Under the pieces are notes generated by a model. That model worked only from the letters and a program-made list of their open reading frames with translations, was not told where the DNA came from and did not search any database. Positions 1-9,213 of a stretch of DNA of 64,000 nt are shown here, in pieces. Each line of letters starts with the position of its first letter. The first letter of the stretch is position 1. The position numbers were made by a program, and so were the translations under genes. The DNA is from G965222535 sp965222535 (GTDB lineage Bacteria > Pseudomonadota > Gammaproteobacteria > HK1): contig OZ244957.1 of assembly GCA_965222535.1 (NCBI GenBank), positions 1,240,001 through 1,304,000 on the forward strand, in the 5' to 3' direction.

Positions 1-384
1 ATCCCAAGCCGGCGGGATGCCCGCATGAACCATGCACACCTTGAGCTGCGCGTCGTAGTGCAGTAGCGGCTGACTGCGCAGCCAGTCGATCAGATCGCAC
101 CGATCGGGCGCGTTCAGCACATCCTCGAAAGTATCCGCTGGCTGCGGCGCACGTACCCCAAGTGCGGTGGCGATCAGATGCAGGTCGTGGTTGCCGAGCA
201 CCACTTTGGCGCTGTCAGCCAGATCGCGCACAAAGCGCAGAACCCCTTTGGAATCGGGGCCTCGATTAACCAGATCGCCAACCAACCACACGGTGTCGCG
301 CTGGCGATCAAACTGAAGCAGCTCCAATAAATCACAGAGCTCGACCAAACAACCCTGAACATCACCGATAACGTAGTTGGACAT
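1..384 (-). CDS. apaH: Symmetrical diadenosine tetraphosphatase ApaH (C-terminus beyond window)
   Basis: Hydrolyses Ap4A to two ADP in the cytoplasm. The reverse strand starts ATG at 384 and reads MSNYVIGDVQGC, then GDLVNRGPDS and GNHDLHL. These are the metal-binding blocks of the PPP phosphoesterase family in the right order, with GDVQGC as in many bacterial ApaH proteins. All 128 codons in the window are open, and the gene runs off the left edge, so roughly half of the usual 270-280 residues is missing. It follows apaG on the same strand by a few bases, the conserved apaG-apaH arrangement. Identification is firm; the C-terminus cannot be judged. Confidence 0.93.
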   Translation of the reverse strand, partial: MSNYVIGDVQGCLVELCDLLELLQFDRQRDTVWLVGDLVNRGPDSKGVLRFVRDLADSAKVVLGNHDLHLIATALGVRAPQPADTFEDVLNAPDRCDLIDWLRSQPLLHYDAQLKVCMVHAGIPPAWD

Positions 385-391
385 TCAGCAT

Positions 392-771
392 TCAGTGCAC
401 AGCGTGCTTGGTGATCAGCTTGAGCTGCGGGATTTCAGCCTCAAAGCGGTTACCGTCATAGGTCACCATGTGTAGCTTCCAGCCACCATCCTGATCGGGG
501 GGTTAATCGCCGCCGATCTGGTGTATTGGTATGGATCCCCAGCTGCGATATAGGGTTGCTCACCGCCGCCGCTGCCACGAACTTCCTGAACATTGTCAGC
601 CTGGTCGGTGATGATCCAGCGTCGAGCCGTCAACCCCACCCCGATGCGATTGACGTTACGGATAGTGATCGTGTAAACGAACAGATAAATGCCTTGTGCT
701 GTGTTCTCTCGATTAGTGCCATAGGCTACCAGCGGCTCTATATCCACCCTGTAAGGTGTGGCTGCAACCAT
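392..771 (-). pseudogene. apaG: ApaG protein, frameshifted near its 3' end
   Basis: ApaG is a small fibronectin-III-like protein encoded beside apaH. The first frame (ATG at 771; an alternative ATG at 789 overlaps the yifB stop) reads through YTITIRNVNRIGVGL and WIITDQADNVQEVRGSGGGE, typical ApaG blocks, then hits a TGA near 463 just after VAGSYTW. One base out of frame the sequence resumes as MVTYDGNRFEAEIPQLKL and ends with TGA at 392-394, exactly the expected ApaG C-terminus. The break is therefore a single-base loss close to position 466. It could be a real lesion or a sequencing error; the rest of the gene is intact. Confidence 0.85.
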
Positions 772-772
772 C

Positions 773-2269
773 TCAGAAAGTATTGCCATTGTCGAGACGA
801 TAGGATAGTGCTTCGCTGATATGCTGCGGTTGAATAGCTTCACTGGCACCCATGTCGGCGATCGTGCGCGCCACCCGATGGACGCGGGTTTGCGCCCGTG
901 CGCTCATGGCAAAGCGCTCGGTTGCGCGTTCAAGCAAAGCAGCAGCCGATGTTGCCAAGGGTGCCGATTGCATCAGCGACTGATCGCTCAGTTGGGCATT
1001 AATGCAGTCAGATCGACTGAGTTGCCGCGCCCGCGCTTGAGCGACACGTGCGCTGATGACGGTGCTCGACTCGCTAGCGTCAGAGGTTGAGTCGACGGTT
1101 ACCAATGATTCCATGGTAATGCGCATATCAATACGGTCAAGCAACGGTCCCGAAATACGCGCCCGATAACGGCTGATCTGATCGGCGGTACAACGACAAT
1201 TATGCCGCGCCGAGCCAAAATAGCCGCAAGGGCAAGGGTTCATCGCCGCAATTAACTGGAAACGTGCTGGGAAATCGACCTGGTATCCCGCCCGGGACAC
1301 CGTGATCGTCCCAGATTCAAGCGGTTGCCGCAATACCTCCAAGACATTACGGCTGAACTCAGGCAGTTCATCCAAGAACAGCACCCCATGATGCGCAAGC
1401 GAGATTTCCCCTGGTCGCGGACGCGCGCCACCGCCAACCAGTGCAACCCCAGATGCTGTATGGTGCGGGCTGCGAAACGGGCGCTGGCGCCAGCGTTTGG
1501 CGTCAAGCCTGATCCCACTGACCGAGCGCACTGCCGCGGATTCCAGCGCCTCTTCCGTCCCCATTGCCGGCAACAAGCTGGGAAAGCGTTCAGCCAGCAT
1601 CGTCTTGCCAACCCCAGGCGGGCCCATCAGCAGTATATGATGACCGCCGGTAGCGGCGATCTCAAGTGCGCGACGGGCGACGCGCTGGCCTTTGACAGCA
1701 CCCATGTCGAGACCGCTTACCGGCTCAGATGGCGTGCACACCACGGGCGTCAGCAACTGATCGTCCATCAGATGCGCGCAGACAGCCGCTAGGTTGTCAG
1801 CCGCTAACACCTGTACCGTAGCGCACAGGCTCGCCTCAGGCGCATCGCTTGAGGATACGATCAACTGGCGCTGCTGTGCGCCGGCGGCGATCGCTGCCGG
1901 CAATACACTGCGCGCCGCACGCAGATCCCCAAGCAGCCCAAGTTCCGCAATAAACTCATAGTCCCCGAGTGCCGCGCTGGGAATCTGCTGGGATGCGGCC
2001 AGCACCCCAAGCGCAATCGCCAAATCAAAACGCGCGCCGTATTTTGGCAGATCCGCTGGTGCGAGGTTGATCGTTACGCGTCCATCCGGCCATAACAGGC
2101 CCGAATTCAAAATCGCGCTGCGCACCCGCTCTTTACTCTCGCGCACCGCGGCTTCGGGTAAACCAACGATGAGGGTTTGCGGCAAACCACTGCTGAGGTG
2201 CACCTCGACCTTGACCAATGGCGCTCGCACGCCTATATCGGAACGGCACAAAATGACAGCAGCGGTCAT
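773..2269 (-). CDS. yifB: YifB/ComM family Mg-chelatase-like AAA+ ATPase
   Basis: This 498-residue protein matches the YifB/ComM family in length and order: an N-terminal domain (VKVEVHLSSGLPQTLIVGLP), an AAA+ module with Walker A GPPGVGKTML near residue 217, Walker B FLDELPEF, and a C-terminal region with the Cys cluster NPCPCGYFG and SGPLLDRIDMR. In Vibrio and Haemophilus ComM is a DNA helicase that promotes branch migration during natural transformation; that role is known for the family and is inferred here. The stop lies two bases beyond the apaG start at 771, so yifB, apaG and apaH are probably cotranscribed. Confidence 0.95.
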   Translation of the reverse strand: MTAAVILCRSDIGVRAPLVKVEVHLSSGLPQTLIVGLPEAAVRESKERVRSAILNSGLLWPDGRVTINLAPADLPKYGARFDLAIALGVLAASQQIPSAALGDYEFIAELGLLGDLRAARSVLPAAIAAGAQQRQLIVSSSDAPEASLCATVQVLAADNLAAVCAHLMDDQLLTPVVCTPSEPVSGLDMGAVKGQRVARRALEIAATGGHHILLMGPPGVGKTMLAERFPSLLPAMGTEEALESAAVRSVSGIRLDAKRWRQRPFRSPHHTASGVALVGGGARPRPGEISLAHHGVLFLDELPEFSRNVLEVLRQPLESGTITVSRAGYQVDFPARFQLIAAMNPCPCGYFGSARHNCRCTADQISRYRARISGPLLDRIDMRITMESLVTVDSTSDASESSTVISARVAQARARQLSRSDCINAQLSDQSLMQSAPLATSAAALLERATERFAMSARAQTRVHRVARTIADMGASEAIQPQHISEALSYRLDNGNTF

Positions 2270-2865
2270 AATTCTGGCGCTTAGTTATCGGTTCAGCGAT
2301 TGACTGGTGAGGGCGCTTTGGCGACCTAACTGTGCAGGCCATGAACAACGGTACGGTACGGTTCAGTATCCAAGAAAAGTCGCGAAGAGGTGCCTTGCGA
2401 GGCTTGTCTATTGGGGAAAGGGTTATATACTCATGCTACTTGAAAATACTGGAAAGGGCTACTCTTATTATGTTCTCATTCCCAAGTTGTGAACGCAGCC
2501 TTTCGAGAGCATCCAGCTACGCAAAATGCACGGCACCAAGCCAGAGCAATGCCATGCAGAGGATAGAGGGTTGGGGAAGGGGGGGGGTAGGCAGTTTTTA
2601 TTACAATCAGAAGAGCTCATACCCTCCTTCCCCCAATATAACAGTCTTTTCTACAAAGCCTCCTCAAACAGCCAAGCATATTGATTAATATTATTATAAA
2701 ACAACTCCTTACGTTACAGATAATGATATTCCTTGCCTTAATAAACAAGCCCGCAGGGTGCCTCGAAAAGCCAGCGAAGCACCTTGCGATGCTTCAGGCC
2801 ACCCTCAACATCTTTTGTTTGCAAGCGCCCGCGCTGTGCCTGCTCTGAAGTAGCGATCCTAAAAA
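2270..2865. repeat. Gene-free region with fragments of type A and type B repeats
   Basis: No convincing gene lies here. A type A fragment occurs at about 2390-2435 (GGCTTGTCTATTGGGGAAAGG), followed by ATACTCATGCTACTTGAA, the motif also found at the edges of the type B copy at 12.95-13.38 kb. A G-rich/C-rich inverted pair (GGTTGGGGAAGG about 2572, CCTTCCCCCAATATAAC about 2628) encloses an A+T-rich loop. A half hairpin (GCAGGGTGCCTCGAAAAGCC) lies at about 2752-2771. Short ORFs in the region show no recognisable protein. Confidence 0.6.
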
Positions 2866-4947
2866 ATGAAGCCCCCAATTGCGCCCATAAAGTCGTCGTC
2901 GTGGCGTCTGCACGGGCATCAGCGAAGCGATGATTATGCGTGGCTGCGCGACCCGAAGTGGCAACAGGTGATGCGCGATCCAACGTTGCTGAAAACCGAT
3001 ATTCGCGCTTACCTTGACGCCGAAAACACCTACACTGAGGCGTTGCTGGTGCCAACCCAAGCACTGCAACAAACCCTCTTCAGCGAGTTCCGCGGGCGCC
3101 TGCGCGAGGATGACAGCAGCGTTCCCGCAGTAGATGGAGACTTTGCTTACTATTACCGTTATCGCCAAAACGGACAGCACCCGATCCTGTGTCGCCGTGC
3201 GGCTGGTGAGAGCACGGCGGTCGAGCAGGTTCTTCTTGACGGTGACCTGCAAGCGGCGGACAGCGCGTATTTTGCCATCGGCGATTATAACCACAGCATG
3301 GATCATCGCTGGTTTGCCTATACCGCTGATCATAACGGTAGCGAGTCCTATGCGTTATCCATTCGTTGCCTTGACAGCGACGCGGGGCTTGTCGAGCGCA
3401 TCAAAGGCTGTGCGCCCGGCTTTGCCTGGGCGGCGGATTCGCTGACCCTGTTGTATGTTAAGTTGGACCAAAACCATCGGCCTTACCGCGTGATGCGCCA
3501 TCGTCTTGGGAGCACCGTTACGAGCGACGCCGTGGTGTACGAAGAGCGCGACAGCGGTTTCTTTGTCGGCCTTGGCGTCACGCAATCGCGCCGCTATATC
3601 ACGATTGACGTCCATGACCACCAAAGCAGCGAAGTGTGGTTGGTGGATGCAAGACGGCCTGCAACTGCACCGCGGCTGGTTGCGGCACGTCAACCGCAGT
3701 TGGAATACAGCGTTGAGCACCGCGAAGATCAGCTGTGGCTGCTAACCAACGCCGCTGGGGCCGAGGATTTTAAGATCGTCACCACCACGGTGGAAGCGCC
3801 ACAGCCAGCGTATTGGCGCGATGTTGTGAACCATCGCGCTGGGGTGCTGATCGTTGCTTTTACCGTGTTTGCCGACTGGCTGCTGCGGCTTGAGCAGGTC
3901 AGCGCGCTGCCCCGCATCGTGGCGCGCGAGCTTTCGAGCGGCGAAGAGCACTGCATTGCTTTTGACGAGGACGCCTATGATCTCACATTGATCGACGGCT
4001 ACGCTTTCGACACCGACCAGCTGCGCTTTGCCTACGCATCGATGAAAACCCCGCGACAGATCTTCGATTATGACCTGCGCCTGCGCCAGCGCGTGCTGCG
4101 TAAAACCGAGGAAATCCCCAGTGGGCACGATGCCGCCAATTACTGCAGTCAACGGGTTCACGCCACGGGTGCAGATGGCGTGCCGATCCCCATCTCGCTG
4201 CTGTATCATCGCGATACCCCACTGGATGGCAGCGCACCATTGCTGCTGTATGGTTATGGTGCCTACGGTATCTCGCTGCCGGCGAGTTTCAGCATTACCC
4301 GCTTGAGCTTGGTTGATCGCGGCTTTGTGTATGCGATCGCGCATGTGCGCGGCGGTAAGGAATGCGGTTATCAGTGGTACCGCAGCGGAAAACTTGCGCA
4401 AAAACACAATACCTTTGATGATTTTGAAACCTGTGCTCGCGCCCTGATAAGCCGTGGCTACACCGCCGCTGGGCGCATCAGCATCCACGGCGGCAGTGCG
4501 GGCGGGATGCTAATCGGCGTCTGCCTGAATCAATGCCCGGCATTGTTCCATGCCGCAATTGCCGAAGTTCCGTTCGTGGATGTGCTGAACACCATGTGCG
4601 ATGACACGCTGCCGTTGACCCCGCCTGAATGGGGCGAGTGGGGTAATCCGCACGCAAGCGCCGCAGATTATCGGCGTATCGCCGCGTACAGCCCTTACGA
4701 TAACGTCGCCGCCCGGAGCTACCCGAACATCATCGTAACCGCTGGGATCACCGATCCGCGCGTTACCTACTGGGAGGGTGCCAAATGGGTGGCTAGGCTG
4801 CGGCGCTATATGCCGCCGGATCGGTGGCTTGTGTTGCACACTAACATGGCAGCCGGGCACGGCGGTGCTGCCGGTCGCTTTGAACGCTTACGCGAGACCG
4901 CCTTGGTGTATGCGTTCGTCTTATCGGCTCCCGCACGAAAGCCCTGA
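2866..4947 (+). CDS. ptrB: Oligopeptidase B (prolyl oligopeptidase family S9A)
   Basis: This 693-residue protein has the size and layout of oligopeptidase B, a cytoplasmic serine peptidase that cuts short peptides after Arg or Lys. The N-terminal block KSSSWRLHGHQRSDDYAWLR and a seven-bladed propeller region (about 70-410) precede an alpha/beta hydrolase domain. The catalytic residues are visible: Ser544 in GGSAGGM, Asp630 in AGITDPRVTYWEGAKW and His665 in MAAGHGGAAGR. RGGKECGYQWYRSGKL before the nucleophile block is also characteristic. It stands alone between repeat-rich spacers, and a degenerate type A hairpin starts just after the stop. Family assignment is firm. Confidence 0.95.
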   Translation: MKPPIAPIKSSSWRLHGHQRSDDYAWLRDPKWQQVMRDPTLLKTDIRAYLDAENTYTEALLVPTQALQQTLFSEFRGRLREDDSSVPAVDGDFAYYYRYRQNGQHPILCRRAAGESTAVEQVLLDGDLQAADSAYFAIGDYNHSMDHRWFAYTADHNGSESYALSIRCLDSDAGLVERIKGCAPGFAWAADSLTLLYVKLDQNHRPYRVMRHRLGSTVTSDAVVYEERDSGFFVGLGVTQSRRYITIDVHDHQSSEVWLVDARRPATAPRLVAARQPQLEYSVEHREDQLWLLTNAAGAEDFKIVTTTVEAPQPAYWRDVVNHRAGVLIVAFTVFADWLLRLEQVSALPRIVARELSSGEEHCIAFDEDAYDLTLIDGYAFDTDQLRFAYASMKTPRQIFDYDLRLRQRVLRKTEEIPSGHDAANYCSQRVHATGADGVPIPISLLYHRDTPLDGSAPLLLYGYGAYGISLPASFSITRLSLVDRGFVYAIAHVRGGKECGYQWYRSGKLAQKHNTFDDFETCARALISRGYTAAGRISIHGGSAGGMLIGVCLNQCPALFHAAIAEVPFVDVLNTMCDDTLPLTPPEWGEWGNPHASAADYRRIAAYSPYDNVAARSYPNIIVTAGITDPRVTYWEGAKWVARLRRYMPPDRWLVLHTNMAAGHGGAAGRFERLRETALVYAFVLSAPARKP

Positions 4948-4948
4948 T

Positions 4949-5115
4949 GGGCATCTCGAAAAACCAGCGAAACCCGCTTTTGGGGGCACCCCTATTATGG
5001 TGCTATAGTGGTGAAATAGTATATTAATCCATAACTGACGGGGGTTACAAAATTAATCATAGTAACCCTGCCCCCAGTCCCTCATCCCATTTCAGGTTTT
5101 TTCGAGGTTTCCTGA
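4949..5115. repeat. Type A repeat copy (degenerate) after oligopeptidase B
   Basis: It starts with GGGCATCTCGAAAAACCAGC two bases after the ptrB stop and ends near 5115 with CCCATTTCAGGTTTTTTCGAGG, the mirrored edge of the type A family. The hairpin at 4949-4990 is imperfect. Its position suggests a terminator role for ptrB. Confidence 0.55.
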
Positions 5116-5237
5116 TGACAGTCTTGTGTTGCAGGCGACCCAGTGCAGGGCATGCGAGAGTCATGCCGCTCTGATGCCGCCCCTCTTCCTAGTGTTTTTC
5201 TGACTCCTTTTCTGAAGCTCAGATAACGGATAAAGTC

Positions 5238-6254
5238 ATGCGCAACATCAGCACTTTGGGAATCATTGGCAGCGGGATCATTGGCGCTGGATGGGCAGCG
5301 CGCGCGTTACATGCCGGCATTGATGTGATCGCCACCGATGCCAATCCGGCGATGGAGGACGCGTTGTCGCAGGCCGTCGCCAGCGCGCAGCCGGCGCTGC
5401 GTGCGCTGACTGAGGGCATCCCGATGCCACCGCAAGGCACCCTGCGCTTCGTCAGCGATCCACTAGAAGTCGCCGCTGTGGCGGATTTGATCCAGGAAAA
5501 CGTACCCGAAGCGCTGGCGCTCAAACACACCGCCCTGACGCCGTTGAGCCACCAGTGCGCCGCCGATGTGATCATCGCCTCAAGTACTTCCGGCATCCTT
5601 CCCAGCGATATTCAGCAGCCCCTCGCTCATCCGCAACGGTTTTGTGTTGCACATCCATTCAATCCGGTGTACTTGTGCCCGCTGGTGGAAGTCGTCGGTG
5701 GGCAGTTGACTGCGCTTGAGACGCTCACTGCGGCGAGCGCCTTCTATCGCCGGATCGGGATGCACCCGCTGGTTTTGCAGCGCGAGCTTCCCGGACATCT
5801 GTCGGATCGCCTGCAAGAAGCGATGTGGCGTGAAATACTGCATATGGTCAGTGCCGGTGAAGCAACCACCGATGCGCTGGATCAGGCGATGGTCTATGGC
5901 CCGGGATTGCGGTTTGCGGTCATGGGAATGAACATGATTTTCCATATCGCCGGCGGTGAGGCGGGCATGCAACGCATGTTGGAGCATTTCGGCCCGGCGC
6001 TGAAATGGCCCTGGACGCGGCTTGAAGCACCTCCATTGACCCCCCAACTGATCGAACGCATGAGCGCCGGTACCGAAGCCCAAGCCGCCGGCCGCTCGGT
6101 CCATGAATTATCGCAGATCCGTGATGAATGTCTGGTGGCGGTACAGCGCGTACTGCGTCAGCACGACATCGCCTCTGGTGCTACCCTCAACGCGTTTGAA
6201 CGGCAGATGCGCGAACTGCAACCACCGCATCGTCATCGCAAAGAGAGCGAATAA
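5238..6254 (+). CDS. L-carnitine dehydrogenase-like 3-hydroxyacyl-CoA dehydrogenase family protein
   Basis: This 338-residue NAD-dependent dehydrogenase has an N-terminal Rossmann fold (GIIGSGIIGAGWAARALHAG, residues 8-27) and the 3HCDH block SSTSGILPSDIQ followed by VAHPFNPVYLCPLVEVVGG. That last block is typical of the carnitine dehydrogenase branch, which oxidises L-carnitine to 3-dehydrocarnitine. Length agrees with about 320 residues for that enzyme. No thioesterase or beta-keto acid cleavage enzyme adjoins it, so the substrate is inferred from motif resemblance only; another 3-hydroxy acid or acyl-CoA is possible. The C-terminal tail is basic (PPHRHRKESE). Confidence 0.8.
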   Translation: MRNISTLGIIGSGIIGAGWAARALHAGIDVIATDANPAMEDALSQAVASAQPALRALTEGIPMPPQGTLRFVSDPLEVAAVADLIQENVPEALALKHTALTPLSHQCAADVIIASSTSGILPSDIQQPLAHPQRFCVAHPFNPVYLCPLVEVVGGQLTALETLTAASAFYRRIGMHPLVLQRELPGHLSDRLQEAMWREILHMVSAGEATTDALDQAMVYGPGLRFAVMGMNMIFHIAGGEAGMQRMLEHFGPALKWPWTRLEAPPLTPQLIERMSAGTEAQAAGRSVHELSQIRDECLVAVQRVLRQHDIASGATLNAFERQMRELQPPHRHRKESE

Positions 6255-6308
6255 GAGCAGGATGCGCACTTGCCTGGGTGCGCGAAGCGATAAACCTGCA
6301 TGCCGTTG

Positions 6309-6803
6309 TTATGCACTGCCGAACAACGCATCCCAGAGTTCCTCCACTGTGTCGTGTTTAACGAACTTCCCCTTGGGAACTTTTCGCATATCCGGCCGTT
6401 CTGCCTTATGGCCCTGGGCGTTACCTTTTGTGTGCGTTGCAACCTTGAACGACTCGATACTGGGGAGCTTAGCGCCCGGGCTGCCTCCAAAATAGCAAAA
6501 TGGCCACAGTTCAAGGGTTTCCTCGTTGAAGTAAACCCAGACTATGCACCCTGACGGTTTTGCGCTGAGCGCGACGTGAACCTTTTGGTAAGCTGTCTTT
6601 GCACCCAGATAGGACCCTTTGAGCTGAATGTGTCGGATCACGCTCCCATATTCCGCGACGAGGTCGTAGCCTTTCCGGTCCACCTCTGGCTTCGAAATCT
6701 CTAGGCTGCAGTCGTGCTTCCACGACCGCTTCAGCAGTTCGCCTATCAGAAGATGTTCGATGAGCTTCTCCCGAAACGACGAATGGTGGAAGTGCTTGTC
6801 CAT
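6309..6803 (-). CDS. Hypothetical protein with a PD-(D/E)XK nuclease-like core
   Basis: The frame is open from 6908, but the ATG at 6803 (MDKHFHHSSFREKLIEH) is the likelier start because the compact domain begins there; that gives 164 residues. The pattern E(K)LIEH ... GYDLVAEYGSVIRHIQLKGS fits the core of PD-(D/E)XK restriction-endonuclease folds: an acidic residue in the first helix, Asp in the second strand and QLK in the third. The C-terminal part is basic and Lys-rich. I do not recognise a named family and no methylase or helicase partner adjoins it. It sits between lcdH-like and tRNA-Leu, a common site for accessory genes. Confidence 0.55.
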   Translation of the reverse strand: MDKHFHHSSFREKLIEHLLIGELLKRSWKHDCSLEISKPEVDRKGYDLVAEYGSVIRHIQLKGSYLGAKTAYQKVHVALSAKPSGCIVWVYFNEETLELWPFCYFGGSPGAKLPSIESFKVATHTKGNAQGHKAERPDMRKVPKGKFVKHDTVEELWDALFGSA

Positions 6804-6941
6804 TTCACTAGAGGTGCTTACCGCACGAAACGGCAGCAGCAAGCCATTTGAGCGACGCCCGATATCGGTTATCATGGGAAATTGCTGGGGTGTAACAACA
6901 TCACGCATCAGTTGCCACTGCAGTTACGCCTTGCGATTGCC

Positions 6942-7028
6942 GCCTGGGTGGCGAAACAGGTAGACGCAACGGACTTAAAATCCGTCGACCGATTGGTCGT
7001 GCCGGTTCGAATCCGGCTCCAGGCACCA
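6942..7028 (+). tRNA. tRNA-Leu (anticodon UAA)
   Basis: Acceptor arms GCCTGGG and TCCAGGC pair. The anticodon stem ACGGA/TCCGT encloses CTTAAAA with anticodon TAA. A long variable arm typical of tRNA-Leu follows, then the T-arm CCGGTTCGAATCCGG, discriminator A and an encoded CCA. Total length is 87 nt. Confidence 0.96.
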
Positions 7029-7039
7029 GCTACCCGCTG

Positions 7040-8764
7040 TCAGGACGACTGCTGCGACCACCAGCGTTTGGCGCTTTCGCGCACTTCCTTACTGTGGAAG
7101 CGCGCCACTTGATGGGTCGGCGGCAGGCTCTCGGTGTAAAAAAAGGCCGGTAGCTCATCATCGTTAACGCAGAAACCAGCCAGCCGGTTGAACTCGTTTT
7201 CGTAGCGCAGGGTGGTTTTCCCCAGTGTCTCAAAAAACGAAGCCTCCAAATTAGCGCCGGTGGCGGCATTGATCGCGGCGGCGATCATCGGCAACTGATT
7301 ATTTGTTACGTTGCGCCCGAAGATACAAAAGCCCAGCGAATCAGCCGCGGCCATCAGCACCTGAGTTTGCATGCTGACGTCAACCAACTCATCCACCGTT
7401 TTATTGTCGGTCTGCATGCGTGGCACATTGCCGGCGGTATGGTCTGCGCCCTGAGCGGTCAGCATCATCGTGATCCCAGTCGCCTCGATGACGCGCGGAT
7501 CATACGCACTGATCGCCTGGCGCTTGATCACCGGTATGCGCTGCGCGTGTAAGTGCTCACCAACTTTAGCCGTGCCACTGGCGTAGAAGCGCCCACGCTC
7601 GCTGCCGCGGCGCATTTCTTCCAGCACTTCGATCATAAAGTTGACGTCACCGAAGTCACCGAGCCCCTGATCCATCAAGACACCGATCATCGCTCCAGTC
7701 TCAATCGTATCGATCCCGAGATCATTGGCGATTTGGTTCACCCGCGCCAAATCGTCGGGATCCGATAAACCGCAGTTGGTACCCATTAAACCGATCGTTT
7801 CGTATTCGACCGGCGAGACGATTTCGTTACCGTCCTTACCGGCATACACATTGCTGCATTCAATCAGGCAACCGGGCATGCACGCATGGTGTGTCCGCCC
7901 GCCGCGTTCAAGGATCAACTCGCGGATATGATCACCGCCTAAGCGCAACCGTTCACCGCTCCTGACCTGTTGCCCGGAGCTGAAGTTATGCACCGGCAGG
8001 CCACCGATATAGTTGGTGAAATCGGCCATCGTGGCAGTACCAATATCGCGATAAACCTTGGTCATCTCATCGGTTTTGATAAGCTGTCCGTAGGTTTTTA
8101 CGCTTTGCAATACTTTCTTGCGATCATGCAGCGGCGGCATGCGATCCAGATCGGCAACGATGGCTTTGACCTTCTTCGCCCCCATCACCGCTCCGACTCC
8201 ACCGCGTGCGGCCAGTCGGCTAGGGCGCCGATCGCTATCGCTGATGGCAATGCCAGCGACCAACCCCAAGTATTCCCCAACCGGCCCGCACAAAGCGATG
8301 CTGACTTTTTTGCCGTAGGTCTCATGCAATTTTTGCGCGCAGGCAAAATTCCCAAGGCGCAGGTAGGGCTGCGCTGAATCAAATTCGACGCCGCCGTCTT
8401 TTGTCAGGCGCACGATCGTCCAATCAGGACAACCACGCTCAAGCGTCAAACCGGCAATCAGCAGTTGTCCAAGGGCGATGCCAAAACTACCACCGGCATT
8501 GGCCTCTTTGATGCCGCCGGTCAGCGGGCTTTTACAACCAACACTGGTGCGATTGGCGTTGGAAAAACTGGTACCGGCGAACGGGCCGACCGAGAAGATC
8601 AGTGGATTGGCGTCCACATCCAGTGGATCAGCAACAGCAACCCCACTTTGCAGCAGGGTTTTGGCGATGAAGCAGCGACCAATGTTAACCAGATCATCCC
8701 CATCTGCCGCGGTTTTACTTACCGTTTGTGACGCAAGGTCAATCGTCAGATAATTACGCATCAC
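7040..8764 (-). CDS. aor: Aldehyde:ferredoxin oxidoreductase (tungsten/molybdenum pterin enzyme)
   Basis: This 574-residue protein carries the AOR family layout: an N-terminal cofactor-binding domain with VGPFAGTSFSNANR and GGIKEANAGGSFG, and a [4Fe-4S] ligand set CMPGCLIEC near residues 299-307 with the distant fourth Cys in SLGFCIFG. AOR enzymes oxidise aldehydes to carboxylic acids with ferredoxin, using a bis-pterin tungsten or molybdenum site. The metal and substrate cannot be read from sequence. It lies 12 bp beyond tRNA-Leu in the opposite direction and has no adjacent ferredoxin or cofactor gene; fdhD, another Mo/W-related gene, is 52 kb away. Confidence 0.93.
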   Translation of the reverse strand: MMRNYLTIDLASQTVSKTAADGDDLVNIGRCFIAKTLLQSGVAVADPLDVDANPLIFSVGPFAGTSFSNANRTSVGCKSPLTGGIKEANAGGSFGIALGQLLIAGLTLERGCPDWTIVRLTKDGGVEFDSAQPYLRLGNFACAQKLHETYGKKVSIALCGPVGEYLGLVAGIAISDSDRRPSRLAARGGVGAVMGAKKVKAIVADLDRMPPLHDRKKVLQSVKTYGQLIKTDEMTKVYRDIGTATMADFTNYIGGLPVHNFSSGQQVRSGERLRLGGDHIRELILERGGRTHHACMPGCLIECSNVYAGKDGNEIVSPVEYETIGLMGTNCGLSDPDDLARVNQIANDLGIDTIETGAMIGVLMDQGLGDFGDVNFMIEVLEEMRRGSERGRFYASGTAKVGEHLHAQRIPVIKRQAISAYDPRVIEATGITMMLTAQGADHTAGNVPRMQTDNKTVDELVDVSMQTQVLMAAADSLGFCIFGRNVTNNQLPMIAAAINAATGANLEASFFETLGKTTLRYENEFNRLAGFCVNDDELPAFFYTESLPPTHQVARFHSKEVRESAKRWWSQQSS

Positions 8765-9213
8765 TGTTTTCCATCAGTAACCAACAAGAACTTGGGAGTT
8801 TCAGCAGCGGTTAACATATATCACGCTCCCCGCCTCGGCAATACCACCTCGCACGACCACGAACGATGACTTGTTTGACTTTACTCTCATGGCGGCATCC
8901 TTTTTGACGAGTTGGCTTTGCGTCGCGGGCCGCGTTGTGTCGCTTTGACGCGAATGAATCAGGATCTGAGTATGGTGGGCATGATCGCCAAAAGCAACTC
9001 TGCAAATCACACCCAGCGCAACATTGTACCTTCCCTTCTCCCAGCGCCACGCAAAGCCTGTGTTATAGGCGCTATGCAAGAACTTTACCCAGCGTTGCCA
9101 CCGACTCTCGACTTCCAGCGAGAGCCTCACCGCATGGCGGAAGGAAGTCTGGCGCTCTCTTTGGGTCGATGGTCGATGATCGAAGCGTAAAAACGCCAAA
9201 CTCTATTGCCGGG
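8765..9213. other. Intergenic stretch with no supported gene
   Basis: A minus-strand ORF of 132 codons (8801-9199) is open, but its product resembles no family I know, is rich in Arg/His/Ser, and has no clear ribosome binding site. I see neither a hairpin nor a repeat here. Confidence 0.4.

Noticed and set aside
8801..9199. 132-codon minus-strand ORF upstream of the aldehyde oxidoreductase
   Set aside because: No recognisable domain, no ribosome binding site and unusual composition; not supported as a gene.
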